Source of the DNA: Cymbidium sinense
Taxonomy: Eukaryota > Streptophyta > Magnoliopsida > Asparagales > Orchidaceae
Assembly (NCBI GenBank): GCA_021442155.1
Contig: CM038229.1
Span: 67,414,443 to 67,478,442, forward strand
Reading direction: 5' to 3'
Length of the DNA: 64,000 bases
Shown in pieces: positions 1-12,515 of the stretch. The stretch's first letter is position 1. Every line of letters starts with the position of its first letter. The notes under the pieces were generated by a model. The model worked only from the letters and a program-made list of their open reading frames with translations. It ran no database searches and was not told the DNA's origin. Position numbers and translations under genes: made by a program.

Positions 1-680
1 TCAACACTTAACCTAAAATGAAACCTTATATTGCCAAAATCCACAATAGGCAAAATCGATTGAAATCATTGATCCAAGTTCACTCATGGCCTATGTTTGA
101 ACTTAACCAAGCCAACATTTGAGCCTAACCTAGCCCGATTGGCCCACTTGACCCAAGTTGACCCATTTTGACCTAAAGGGCCAAAATGTGTCAAAACTTG
201 ATCTAAGCCAAATTGATTGAAACCAATGAGTCAAGTCCATTCCAAATCACTTGTGGAACTTGACCAAAGCCTCAATTGGTCAACTAGACCCAACCTAGCC
301 CAATTAACGTTAGACCCAAGGAGTCATCTTGAGCCAAAATTGAACCTAACCCAAATTGACTGGAAACAAGGATACCATTCCACTCCATATTACTAACGAA
401 ACCTACACCTACCCTTGACCTAACCCGAATAGGTCAAATGGGTCAAATGGGTCCATTTAACCTAAATGAGTCATATGAGCCAAAACCAAATCTACCCCAA
501 ATTGAACCAAGCAAAGGCACCAATGCATTTCAAATGGTCATATGAACTTGACCCAACCCTTGGTCTGACCCAATTTGATCTATTGGTCAACTTGACCCAA
601 GTTGACCCATTTTGACCTAAATGGCTCAACATGAGCAAAACCCTATCAAATGGATTCCAAATCCATTGAAACTTGACCAA
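1..680 (+). promoter_or_regulatory. TTGACC/GGTCAA array in LTR A
   Basis: Degenerate short repeats built from TTGACC on both strands, alternating with 'aaatgggtcaa' and 'caaattgg' linkers. TTGACY is the W-box core recognised by plant WRKY factors. Function in this element is inference. Confidence 0.5.
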
Positions 681-1429
681 ACCTATTTTCTCAACATACC
701 AAACATACCCAAATTTAAAAAAATAGTAAAATGACCATTTTACCACTAGGCCATAGAATGATTTTTGGCCTAGCCATGGGTATTTTAGTCATACACAGAT
801 CACAATCACTTGAGGCTTTCCTAAAAGCTCAAGGGGACCTAGTGATGAGTGGTGCACCCAACTCAATGAGTTTGGGTCAACCCATTTGGCCCATGGACCA
901 AACCTGACCATCTATAGCAAAATTCAATTTTCAAACTCTTACCTAAGCTCAATTTGATGCACATGGGAGTTAGCATTCCACTCCTCTGGCCAAATAGGCC
1001 ATGTGCATTGATCTAACAACCCAAATAGCCCACTTCATAGGGTCAATTGGATCAAAATGATAAGCTCATTATCGACCGTCTGATTGCCATAGGGGTGATA
1101 TACTCCCTTTAATCCACTGAAATTTTAATTCACTCATACTGAAAGAAAAAGCTTTAGAACCTCCTAGAGCTTTCCCAAGGTCCCTAGAGGATTTGAATCT
1201 TTGCATGCAAAATAGGGGAGGTCCAATGAAGAGCAAAAATTTTCTACACTTGATCCCATCCAAATTCCTCTGCACACTTGATCTAGGAGCTAAGTCGAGC
1301 CTGCCCAAGCATCCAATTGAGTTCCCACAGCAAGGAAGAACTCAATTCAATCAAAGCCACAAAGGGATTGAAGAGTAGTTGGCCCACCCATTGATCCACT
1401 CAACCTTAAGACTTAAGAACTTCAACATG

Positions 1430-1452
1430 GCTTCGTCTCCACTAGACGAAGC
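1430..1452 (+). promoter_or_regulatory. LTR stem-loop, copy A
   Basis: GCTTCGTCT, loop CCACT, AGACGAAGC: nine perfect pairs. Copy C has the same stem with one G-C pair replaced by A-T, a compensatory change. Confidence 0.5.
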
Positions 1453-2755
1453 TACCTTATAGATCCCGAGCACTGGTGATCACCTCCAGCAAAGTTAGTG
1501 ATTTTTTAACCACTTAGATTGATAAGTGTTGGTCATTTGTGAAAGAAATTTATATTGCATGTAAAATCCACTGCTGGATTGGCCGCCCTATTCCTTTAGA
1601 TGGTGGGGGTTGAGTCTTGAATGAATCTATGCTAGATCGGGCTCGAATCTCCCCTTGGATCATTGATGATTCACGTGATCCTCGTGGAAGAAGAACTTGG
1701 CATCTCACCGTCCATCCATGCATTTTATAGATGGTCGAGAGATTAGGCATGTTTATATATCCTTTATTCGATTTATAAACCGCAGTATCTCACCGTCGAT
1801 CTTTGATAGGACGTTAAGGATAAAGTGCCACGCCACCCCTTGATGTGATATTTAAGTGGGAGGCTCATGGTGTGTTGCATGTAAAGCGTGCTGACCGCCG
1901 CCGCCACGTGTCATGCTATGAGCTGGTATTAGGTAGGGATTAGTTAGAGATTATTATTAATTCCTAATTAATTTAGAAATCTTCAAAAATTCATAACTCA
2001 TTTTAGAAAAATAAAAAAAATATCAGGAAAAATGCTATGGATAGATAATTTCATCTAAATTAATTTTAAAATATTTTCAATATATTTTGAGTTCCCCTTT
2101 TCTCTGAATTTAGGTTTCTTTAGGAATGTTAATTAGTTAATTATTCTCTAATTAAGTCAGCAATTGATCTCAAATTTCTAGGGTTCATTTTAGGGGATGC
2201 CCTCTACCTCCCCTAATTTTCTTGAAATTTATTGAGGCCTTAATTGAGGAAATTGTAGCTCATTCCCTAATTACCCCCTTCATGTAATTAAGGGTAATTA
2301 AGGTGTGATTAGTGGATTTATCTTATGATTGAGTTTGATTAAGGTCAGATCTAGTGATTAGGGGATTTATAGAATAAGTTTTGGGGCATTTCCCCTAAGC
2401 TATTCCCTAAACCCCCTTTTTCTTTCCTTAATCCCTTCTTAATGGGGTTAATTCATTACCCCCTTTAAAAAATTTTAAAAAATTCTAAAAGTTTCTAGAA
2501 CTTAATTAATCTATCTTGGGTATATTCTTAGGTGTTCAATAGCCTAAGTCTAATTAAGGAAATTAAAACCCCTTTCATAAGTGTGAAAGGGTGTTTTAAA
2601 GTGCTTAAGCTAAACCCTTAGCTTAATTAATTTAATTGTGAGCCAAATTACATTAGGCCTTTTCATTACTAGGTGCATTGCAAATTCAAATACCTTGTGG
2701 GTTTTATGTCATCTCATTGGCTCATAATTACTTAGTTAATTTTTGTAAGGTGGTG

Positions 2756-2765
2756 TAGGTAAGGG
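2756..2765 (+). promoter_or_regulatory. Candidate 5' splice site in LTR A
   Basis: TAGGTAAGGG matches the plant donor consensus AG|GTAAG. The same ten bases occur at the equivalent place in all six LTR copies that cover it. A TTGCTTGCAG|G acceptor-like site lies about 1.7 kb downstream, at 4445-4455. Confidence 0.35.
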
Positions 2766-4732
2766 TTAATTAAGCCACTTAATTCATACCTTAACCTAAT
2801 CAATGCTTAAAAATGGAATTAATTACCTAAAAATTAAAGAAAAAATACAAAACACATGTGGCAATGGATTAGGAATAGCAAACTCATCTCACCTTTTCAA
2901 AATTAAATCAAACTTCAAACTAAACAAGAATTATTTTGAAATTCACTTTGATCTATTCTAAATTTTCTTATTCTTTAAGAATGTCTTTAGGATTTAAGTA
3001 AAGTGAGTTCGTTCGCATGATTACATTGCTTTAGATCTTTCCCAACATGTTAAGTTGTAAGTCATGTGATTCATGCATTCCTAATTTCATGTTTCAAAAT
3101 TTTAAAATGAAATTGTTTACTTTATGTCAAATGTGCATGTGTTGGCTAAAGTAAGATATGAGTGGCTATTACTCTACTAAATCCAAAAATATTTTTAAAA
3201 CTTATAAATGAAACATCAAATTTGAAAGTGTGCTATTCATATCTTAATTATAAGCTTGCATGTGATGGATTATAAAGTCATGTATAATGTAGCCTTTCCT
3301 TTCTTTATTATGTTAGCACAACTTTGAATAGGAGTTGGTAAGATGTGCGATTCATTTGAAAAGAACCCAACACTTACTTAATTCTATACCCTATTAATTT
3401 TTATGCCATCATCTAAGAAGGATTGCATATACTTCCATAAATAAATTGCATAAAAAAATGAAACTATTAAACAACTTTGCATATTCCTTTCACATTTCAT
3501 TTCTTTTACATACATGTTTGTACTTAAGGAAAGTGGTATATTAGTCTGGACAACCCTGAGGTTGTGAGGCTTTAAGTAGCCTTAAGTAGGTCTTGTACCT
3601 TACACCTTTGGTTAATAATGGCGATGTACTCACTTATGCCTTTCTTACTTTCATGTATGTATGTGAAATTTTGGATAAGAAAAACATTTTCTACTTAATA
3701 AAAATCATGCATATTCAACTTCTAAATTTTCTTAAATGGATTACTTAGCATGCATCATAAAGTGTGTTAACTATTCTCATTTACATGTATAGATATGCTT
3801 AGGGTCCATCCATATGCATGTTATATATGTTGGGAAAGAAATAAAGTAATGTGTGTTATGTGAATTTTGATTCAATTTATTTAATCTTAAAATGCCTTTC
3901 TTTCTAAATAGGTCTGTTTAGAGTTTGTCTAAACTTATGATTGATTAAAAGATGTAATAAAAAATTCACCTAAATGAAGTTAAAATGTGAACTTTCCTTA
4001 GAAATTACTTAAGGATTAGGGAAGGAAAGAGAAGTTCTCTTTAACTTTCCCTCTCTTTATAACTTAGTAATTAAATGTAGGTTTCATTTAAACCAATTAA
4101 AACATGAAATAAAAATAAACCAAAATACTTAAACAACTTACATGAAACCCTCCTCTAAGTTGAACATGTCCATCACACTTAGAAAACTTCAACTTAATGT
4201 CTTAGGCTAAGCATACCACACAAACCTTCAAAGCACACACATTAGCCTAAGTCACCACTTCTAGCTTTAGGTTAGGTCGGTGCATGGTTTGTTGTTATGT
4301 TTTGTTTTATATTGAATATTTTAGACTAGATATTAGGGTATATACTCATAGAATGAATGGTAGGACGTAGTTAGTCTAACCATTCTTTTCTGTAAGGGAT
4401 TGTGCTTAAGGGGCACTATCATAAATAAAAACATAAAATGCTTCTTGCTTGCAGGCGCTTATACCCCTTTGCATAATCCATAGGTCAGGTAGACTTAGTC
4501 ACCCTTGTGTGGGGTGATAAGTTCAATAAACATACTTGGGATTAGTGTGGTGTGATTTGACTAACCTTTATTTTGTAGGTGTTAGTTAGATTTATACTTT
4601 TCCTTTTCATGTAAAAATTTGTACAATTAGGATTTTGGAATGATTGTTATGGGGATTAAGATGAGCATTGGTCATAAGATCCTATCTTATGCATCATGTG
4701 AAGCCTTGGAACCATCCAACTTTCCAAAGGAG

Positions 4733-4786
4733 GAACAAAAAGAAGAAAGAAGAAAAGAAGAAAGAAAGAAGAAAGAATAATAAAGC
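4733..4786 (+). repeat. (GAA)-rich purine tract in LTR A
   Basis: About 50 nt of almost pure AAG/GAA on the plus strand, followed by 'gcttgaagaccccc'. The equivalent tract is at 10838-10885, 12530-12585, 22617-22668 and 54100-54155, and inverted at 32727-32768, so it is a fixed part of the LTR. It is not obviously the element's polypurine primer tract, because LTR sequence lies on both sides. Confidence 0.6.
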
Positions 4787-6479
4787 TTGAAGACCCCCAT
4801 AATAATGTATTCCTTTATTTAAATTGTAATTCAATTCATTTGATATTTTTGGGTTGTATAAGGGTAGAGTTCAACTACCCACATTTGATATTTTTGGGTT
4901 TGTGCGGTGGTGCCCGACCACTAACGACCATTTATTCTTTTTACGATTAGCTTTATAAATTATTTGATGATTTATTTAGCTTTTTCATTAAGTGGCATGA
5001 TTTTTCTAGTTTCATCCTTATTTTATGTATGGCCTGGATGTGGATTAGGCTCTTTAAAGAAAAATAAATCTTTTACCTGACTTAACTACTCAAAATAAAA
5101 ATTAAATAACTCGTAACATCACCTAAAGCTTAAGATTAAAATCAAGATAAAAGAATTAGCAACCCTTAGCTGGATGAGAATTTTTTTATATTATAATGCA
5201 CAAATGTATCTTATTTCACTCTTGATTAGAGGGCTTCCATTTTTTCCAGAGAACCCCGACTTGACCTTTAAGGGCCGTGGTGGAAACTCACGTCTACCTT
5301 CTCGCTGATTTTTGGCCAATAATTTGATTTCTCATGCATTAGTCATAAAAAAATGCATTTTCCCGAGTCAAACTATTTGTCCAAAAATGAAAATAAAATG
5401 AAATTTGAAATGCATTAGATTTAGATGATTTGAAGCATGTCCATTTTCATGACCTAGTCTCTTTAGAGAGTGAGTTTAAGGACTTAACTTCTTTCTAAAT
5501 AAAAATAGCCTAGCTATCTTGCATAAGGATAATGACTTATCTACATGTATTTAAAATCATAGGAGGATTTAGTTGGCGGCCACCCCCAGTTAGTTGTACG
5601 TCCAAGCTGTCGGGTGGTTTGTGCTCTCTTCTAGAGGCAAACCAATTACCCAATTTTTTCACCTTAGATTTAAGTTGTGCTTCTGGCCCTCGACGAAGCT
5701 CCTTAGATTTAGGTTCTTAGGTTGATTTTCCCCTTTGAGGGCCATAAGCATAATTCCTCAACTCTTAGGCATTTTCTTAATCTTGTGTTAAGGAATCTTA
5801 AGTCCTAAAATTCTAATGAAAAATACAACTCAAACAAACTAAATCAATTTCTAAAGTGTAAAGCCCAACTATTAGATAGTTTGAGACACTCACTAGGTTT
5901 TTTAGCATCATGAGCATCTCCTACTTATTCTCCTTTTGGCTTCAATAATAACTCCCTCTTTTGATCAATCCCATTTGATCTTCAAAAATATAAACAATCG
6001 ATTGATAGTCCTTCCTATCAAAATCTTCAGAGAGAATAATCATTTACCTTAATTGAGGGTTTTCTTAAGAGATCCCATCCTTTAGGATGTAATTAACTAT
6101 TGGGGCTTGCCCCTATAGGGAACTTAATGAACCCAATTTAAAATAAACCATACTTTATTTTTCATGTAAAGTAGGAGAAGAATCTCTAGTACATATACAG
6201 ACGCATCATCCTTAGGAGTCCTTATTGAGGTGATTGGTTCCATTAAAGGGTAGTGACTTCTGTCTTTTGAGATAATACACTATACCTTGATGACGTATCA
6301 GATCACCTAAATAAATACATCTGCGGATCTGCATGACATCTTACCAAGATGAATTTTCATATATATAATTTTGCCTCTCCTCTCACCAACATATTTGAAG
6401 GTGACCCTATAATATGTGTGTGGGAATTTTTCTCGATAGAAATAAAGATACCAATTAACTCTATATGAAGAACCTAACC

Positions 6480-6790
6480 TAAACCTACCCTTGACCTATC
6501 TCAAATAGGTCAAACGGGTCAAATAGGTCAACTTAACCCATTTGACCTAAATGAAGTCATATGAGCCAAATCAAAACCTATACCAAATTGAATCAAACCT
6601 TAGCCACCAAAATATTTCAAATGGTCATATGAACTTGACCCAACCCTTGGTTTGACCCAATTTGACATATTGGTTAACTTGACCCAAGTTGACCCATTTT
6701 GACCTAAATGGGTCAACATGAGCCAAACCTTATCAAATGAATTCCAAATCTCATGAAACTTGGCCAAACTTAGTTTCTCCACATACCCAA
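6480..6790 (+). promoter_or_regulatory. TTGACC/GGTCAA array in LTR B
   Basis: Shortened version of the array, because copy B lacks the first part. It contains runs such as TTGACCCAAGTTGACCC. Confidence 0.5.
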
Positions 6791-7178
6791 TATAACCAAA
6801 GTGAAAAAATAGCAAAATATCCATTCTACCCTTAGGCCATAGAACAAATTTTGGCTTAATCCATGGGTAATTTAGTAATACCCTCTTCATATTCACTTGA
6901 GGCTTTCCTAAAAGCTTAAGGGAACCTAGGGAGAGTGGTGCACCCAACCCAATGGGTTTAGGTAAGCCCAATTGGTTTCTAGACCAAACCCGACCCTATG
7001 TGTCAAAATTGAAAATTCAAAACCCCTCTCCCACTCAAATTCAAGCACATGGGAGGCTGGAAATACACTCCTTGGGTCAAACCCACCATGTGCACACACC
7101 TAACGGATCAAACAACCCTCAGCCTAAGCTTAATTGGATCAAAATGGCATGTGCATTGCAGTCCGTTCGATCCTTCAA

Positions 7179-7197
7179 GGGGGAGATATACTCCCCC
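7179..7197 (+). promoter_or_regulatory. LTR GC dyad, copy B (perfect)
   Basis: GGGGGAG-ATATA-CTCCCCC: seven-base arms around a TATA-like centre. It is preceded by a 'gtccgttcgatcc' word shared with other copies. It could be a dimer binding site, a cruciform or a core-promoter element; the sequence does not decide. Confidence 0.5.
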
Positions 7198-7546
7198 TAA
7201 ACAAACTTGAATTGATGATTCCTGAATTTGATTGAGTGCTAGTGAGACTTAGGATCCATCAGAGAGTGATAGCCAACATCTTAGAGCTCTTTCCATTTCC
7301 CTATTTCTCAATTTTTGAATAGTGAAAATAGAGGAGCTCAATCCATTCTCCAACTTCTTCCTTACTATAATCCATTATAATTCCATTTGCAAGCACACTT
7401 AGGTGACCAAGTTGAACTCACCTAAGTTCTTTTCCAAGTTCTAAAGGCAAGGGGGGACCTAATTGGATCAAAGTTGACCTCAATATAAGGAGTAGATGAC
7501 CCGTAGGAGGATCCACTCAACCTCAAGTGCTCAAATCTTCAGCAAG

Positions 7547-7569
7547 GCTTCGTCTCAACCAGATGAAGC
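7547..7569 (+). promoter_or_regulatory. LTR stem-loop, copy B
   Basis: GCTTCGTCT, loop CAACC, AGATGAAGC. One pair is G.T (G.U in RNA), intermediate between the G-C of copy A and the A-T of copy C. Confidence 0.45.
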
Positions 7570-8887
7570 TTCTCCAAGGGAATCGAACGTCGGTGATCAC
7601 CTCCAGTGAGGTATGGGTTTTTTGACCATTAAACTTAATGTGGTGTGGAGCTTTGTGAAAGAAATTTTCACCCCATCAATTTTTGACCATTGGATTTATC
7701 GCTCTTTATCTTTTGATGGTGTGGGTTGAGTTTGGTTTGATTCCATGCTAGATTGAGCTTGGATCTTCCCCTTGGTCATGGACGGTCTCTGTTCATCAAG
7801 GGGAAGAACTTGGGAGATCTCAACTGCCGATCCGTGCATTTTAGTTGGACGGTTGAGATAATTCAACACATTTAGATTTCCTTTTATCCGATTTAAAATG
7901 CAGGAAGATCCCTGGTCATCTGATCTTTGATCGAGAGGATTAAACTGCGTGCTACCAGGTGCCATTTGGGATGTGATGTTTAAGTAATCCCTCATGGTGA
8001 GATGCGTGTAAAGCACACTGACGCCACCGCTACGCATCACGCGTGATCCAGGGATTAATTTGGATTATTTAAAATGCTTAATTAATTTCTAATTAACCTA
8101 GAGATCTTCTAAAATTCTTAACTCCCTCTAGAAAATTCAAAAAAAATGTGAAATAAAATCCTAGGGATAGATAATTAAACCTAGAACATTTTAAAATTAA
8201 TTTCATTGGGTTTTGAATTATTCTTTTCTCTGAATTTAAGTTTTATTGGAAAGTTTATTTTTCTTATTATTTTTTAATTAAGCATCTGCTTAATCCCAAA
8301 TTTATTAGGTATGATTTAGGGGATGACTTCTGACTCCCCTAATTTTCTTGGTATTTGTTGAAGGCTTGATTAGAAGAATTGCATATGGTTTTTTTAATTA
8401 CCCTCCTTATGTAATTAAGCATAACTAGGGTATGATTAGTGATTTTAACCTATGATTAGGTTTGATTTAAGGTCAGATCTAGTCAGTAAGAGGTTTATGA
8501 AATAATTTTGAGGCATTTCTCATAAGCTACTCCCTAAAGCCCCCTCTTTTCTCCTTAATCTCCTTTTAATTAAAGGTTAATTCATTAATTATCCCCTAAA
8601 TAAATTTCTAAAAATTCTGAAAAGTTTCTAGAACTTAATTAATCTACTTTGGGTAGATACTTAGGTGTTTAATAGCCTAAGTTCAATTAAGAATTCAAAA
8701 CCCAATTCACATGTGTGAAATGGTGTTTTGAAATTTAAGCTAAACTAAATTCTTAATTAACTTTTAATTATGAGCCAAATTGCATTAGGCTTCTTTCTTA
8801 TTAGGTGCATTGCAAATTAAAATTTCTTGTTTTTTTATGTCATCTCATTGGCTCATAATTATTTGGTTAATTCTTCTAAGGTGGTAT

Positions 8888-8897
8888 AGGTAAGGGT
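8888..8897 (+). promoter_or_regulatory. Candidate 5' splice site in LTR B
   Basis: TAGGTAAGGG, identical to the other copies. The matching acceptor-like TTGCTTGCAG|G is at about 10544-10554, again roughly 1.66 kb away. Confidence 0.35.
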
Positions 8898-11800
8898 TAA
8901 TTAAGTTACTTAATTCATATCTTAACCTAATCAATGCATAAAAATTTATCTAATTACCTAAAAATTAAACAAAAATATCAAACACATGTGAGAATGGGTT
9001 AGGAACATCAAACTCATCACACCTCCAAATTAAACTCACTTTGAATTCACTTTGATTTATTTTAAACTTTCTTATTCCATAGAATATCTTTGGGATTTAA
9101 GTGAAGTGAGTTTATTTACATGATTTAATTACTTTGAATCTTTTCCAAACATGTTAAGTTGTATGTCATGTGATTTCATGCGTTCATAATTTTGAAATTC
9201 AAATTTTAAAATAAAATTGTTTACTTTATGTCAAATTTGTATGTGTTGGCTAGAGTAGAAATATGAATGGCTATTATTACTACTAAATCCAAATTATTTT
9301 CAAAAACATATAAATCAAATACCAAATCTAAAAGTATGCTACTTATATTTTAATTATGAGTTTGCATGTGATAGAATATAAAGGTATGCTTAGCATAGGT
9401 TTCCTTTCTTTCTTATGTTGGTATAGTTTTGAATAAGAGTTGGTAAGATGTAGGGTTCAATTGAAAAGAACCCAACACTTAATTTCATATCCTATTCATT
9501 CCTATGCTATCATTTAAGAAGGGTTACCTATACTTGCATACATAAATTACATAAACAAAAATGAATCCATTAAACAACTTTTGCATCCTCCTTTTCTATT
9601 TCATTTCTTTTATACACATATTTGTATTTAAGAAAAGTGGTATATTAGTCTGAACAACCCTGAGATTACGAGGCTTTAAGTAGCCCTAAGTAGGTCTTGT
9701 ACCTTACACCTTTAGTTAATAATGACGTTGTACTCACTTATGCCTTTCTTACTTTCTTGTGTGTATGTGAAAATTTGGATAAGGAAAACCCTTCATATAT
9801 AAGAAAAATCATGCATATTAAACTTTTAAATTTCCTTAAATAGGTTACTTAGTATGCATCATAAAGTGTGTCTAATATTCTCATTTGTATGTATAGATAT
9901 GCTTAGGGTCCATCCATATGCATGTTTTATATGTTGGGGAAGAAATGAAGTAATGTGTGTTCTGTGAATTTTGATTCATTTTATTTAATCTTAAAATGCC
10001 TTTCTTTTTGAATAGGTTTGATTAGAATTTATCAAAACTTAGGATTAATTAAAAGATATAATCAAAACATTCACTTAAATGAAACTAAAATGTGAATCTA
10101 CTTTAGAAATTACTTAGGTTAGGGAAGGAAAGGAAAGTTCTTTTCTCTTTTCCTCTCTTCATAACTTAGTAATTAATTGTAGGATCCATTTAAACCAAAT
10201 CAACACATGAAATAAAATCAACCCAAAATAATTAAACAACTTAAATGAAACCCTCCGCTAAGTTGAAAATGTTCTTCACACTTTGAAAATTTGAACCTAA
10301 AGCCATAGATAAGCATACCACATAAGCCTTCAAAGCACACACATTAGCCTAAGTCACCACTTCTAGCCTTAAGTTAGGTCGGTGTATGGTTTGATGTTTG
10401 TTTTATTTTGTGATACATGTTTTAGACTAGATGTTAGGATGTATGCTTGTAGAATGAATGGTATGACATTCTTAGTCTAACTATTCTTTTATGTAGGGGA
10501 TTATGCTTAAGTGGCGCTATCATAAATAAAAATATAAATACTTTTGCTTGCAGGTGCTATATACCCCTAAGCATAATCCATAGGCCAGGTGGACTTAGTC
10601 ACCCATGTCTGGGGTGATAAGTCCAATATAAATGCTTGGGATTTGTGTGGTTTGTTCTAGCTAACCTTTATTTTATAGGTGTTAGTTAGATTTTTACTTT
10701 TCCTTTTTTATGTAAATTTGTGCAATTAGGATTTTGGAATGATTGTTATGGGGATTAGGATGAACATTGGTCATAAGATCATATCTTATACACCATGTGA
10801 AGCCTTGGATCATCTACCTTCCAACCATCCAAAAGAAGGAATCAAAGAAGAAAAGAAAAAGAAAGAAGAAAGAAGAAAGAAGAATGAAGCTTGAAGACCC
10901 CCAAACAATGGATTCCTTGCTTAATTATAATTTAATTCATTTATAATCTGGGTTGTATAAGGGTAGAGATCGGCTACCCACATTTGATATTTTCAAGTTT
11001 GTGCGGTGGTGCATGACCACAATAGCCTTTTATTCTTTTTGTGATTAGCTTTATAAATTGGTTGATGATTTGTTTAGCTTTTACATTAAGTGGCATGCTT
11101 TTCCTAGTTTCTTCCTTGCTTTATGTATGTCCTAGATGTGGATTAGGCTCTTTAGGAAAAAATAAATCTTTTACCCAACTTAACAACTCATAACATCACC
11201 TAAAGCTTAGGTTTAAAATCAAGATAAAAGAATTAACAACCCCTTAGATGGATGAGCATTTCTTTTGTAATATCATGCACAAATGCATCTTATTTCACTC
11301 TTGATTGGAGGGCTTCCACCTTTCCCAGAGAAACTTGGCTTGACCTTTGAGAGCCATGGTGGAAACTCACTTCCTCCCTTCTTGCTAATTTTGGCCAATA
11401 ACCTTCTTTCTCATGCATTAGTCATATGGATCCTATTAGTTGAGTTAAAAATATTTGTCCAAAATAAAAATAAAATGAAATTTGAATTGCAATAGATTTA
11501 GATCATTTGAAGCATGTCTCTTTACATGATCTAGTCTCTTTAGAGAGTGAGTTTAAGGACTTATTCTATTTCTAATAAATAGCAGCCTAGATATCTTGCA
11601 TAAGCATAAAGACTTGCCTATATATATTTAAAATCATAGGAGGAGTTAGTTGGCGGCCACCCCCAGGCGGTAGTAAGTCCAAGTTGTTATGTAGTTTGTC
11701 CTCTCTTATGGAGGCAAACCAATTACCCATTTTCCCCTTGGATTTAGGTTGTGCTTCTGGTCCTAGCCGAAGCTCCCTAGATTTAGGTTCTAAGGTTGTT

Positions 11801-12515
11801 TCTCCCTTTTGCGGGCCCTAAGCTTAATTCCTCACCTCTTAGGAATTTCCTTAATCTTGTAGTAAGGAATCTTAAGTCCTAAATTTCTAATGAAAAATCC
11901 AACTTAAACAAATTAAATCAATTTCTAAAATCTAAAGCCCAACTATAGGATAGTTTGAGATGCTCGTTAGGTTTCCTAGCATCATGGGCATCTCCTACTT
12001 ATCTTCCATTTTGGCTTTGGTAATAACTCCCTCTTTTGATCAATCCCTTTTGATCTTCAAAATAAAACCAATCGATTGATAGTCCTTCCCTATTAAAATC
12101 TTTAAAGACAATGATCATTTATCTTAATCGAGAATTTTCCTAAGGAATCCCCATTCCTTAGAATGTAATTAACTATGGGGGCTTGCCCCTGTAGGGAACT
12201 TAACGAGCTCAGTTTAAAATAAATCCTACTTTACTTTTCCATGTAAAGTAGAGGAAAGAATCTATGGTACATATGCAGACCCATAGTCTTTATGAGTCCT
12301 TATTGAGGTGATTAGGTCCATTGAAGGGTAGTGACTTCTATCTTTTGAGATAGTACACTATTCCTTGATGACATACTCAATCACCTGAATAAGCACATCT
12401 GTGGATCTACGTGGCATCCTAAAAATATGAATTTCTATAAGGGCCTTGTTCTCTCTTTCATTTCTCACCAACAAATTTGAAAGGGGACTCCCCCCTAATA
12501 GGAATTTATTCACCA

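Larger units (their letters stand above)
1..6438 (+). mobile_element. Ty3/gypsy long LTR, copy A (5' cut by window edge)
   Basis: Long non-coding block in the same order as copies B and C. It starts with TTGACC/GGTCAA-rich sequence (to about 700), followed by a degenerate GC dyad at 1091-1110, a stem-loop at 1430-1452, and a GC-richer patch near 1780-1920. Then comes a long AT-rich stretch (1950-4700), a purine tract (4733-4786), and a terminal segment with the conserved 'cttgatgacgta' and 'gcggatctgcatgacatc' words. The end is placed at the GAATTTTTCTC motif near 6430. Strand is assigned from the adjacent plus-strand integrase and the shared order. No open frame is longer than about 80 codons and none resembles a protein. 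Family membership is inferred from the matching block at the end of the minus-strand gag-pol element. Confidence 0.75.
6439..12515 (+). mobile_element. Long LTR, copy B (tandem with A)
   Basis: Runs through the same landmarks as copy A, in the same order and spacing: GGTCAA array, perfect GC dyad at 7179-7197, stem-loop at 7547-7569, GC-rich patch near 7900-8050, AT-rich body, purine tract at 10838-10885 and terminal segment. It begins abruptly inside the GGTCAA array at the position equivalent to about 361 of copy A ('aaataaagatacca'), so A and B form a direct repeat with a period of about 6.08 kb and no internal region between them. It ends near 'ggaatttattcaccacac', where LTR sequence from mid-element resumes. 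No coding potential. Confidence 0.75.

Noticed and set aside
4733..4786. Purine tract as the polypurine primer of the 3' LTR
   Set aside because: It is followed and preceded by sequence found in every LTR copy, including the 5' LTR block, so it lies within the LTR. No TG terminus follows it directly.
6600..6971. A 123-codon protein on the minus strand
   Set aside because: It lies in the GGTCAA repeat region, its residues follow the repeat (WVKL, LAKFH, MLTHLGQNGS) and similar frames reappear at 492-746 and 18443-18670 for the same reason.
7696..8040. A 114-codon minus-strand frame in the GC-richer LTR patch
   Set aside because: The equivalent regions in copies A and C do not keep it open, and no domain is visible.
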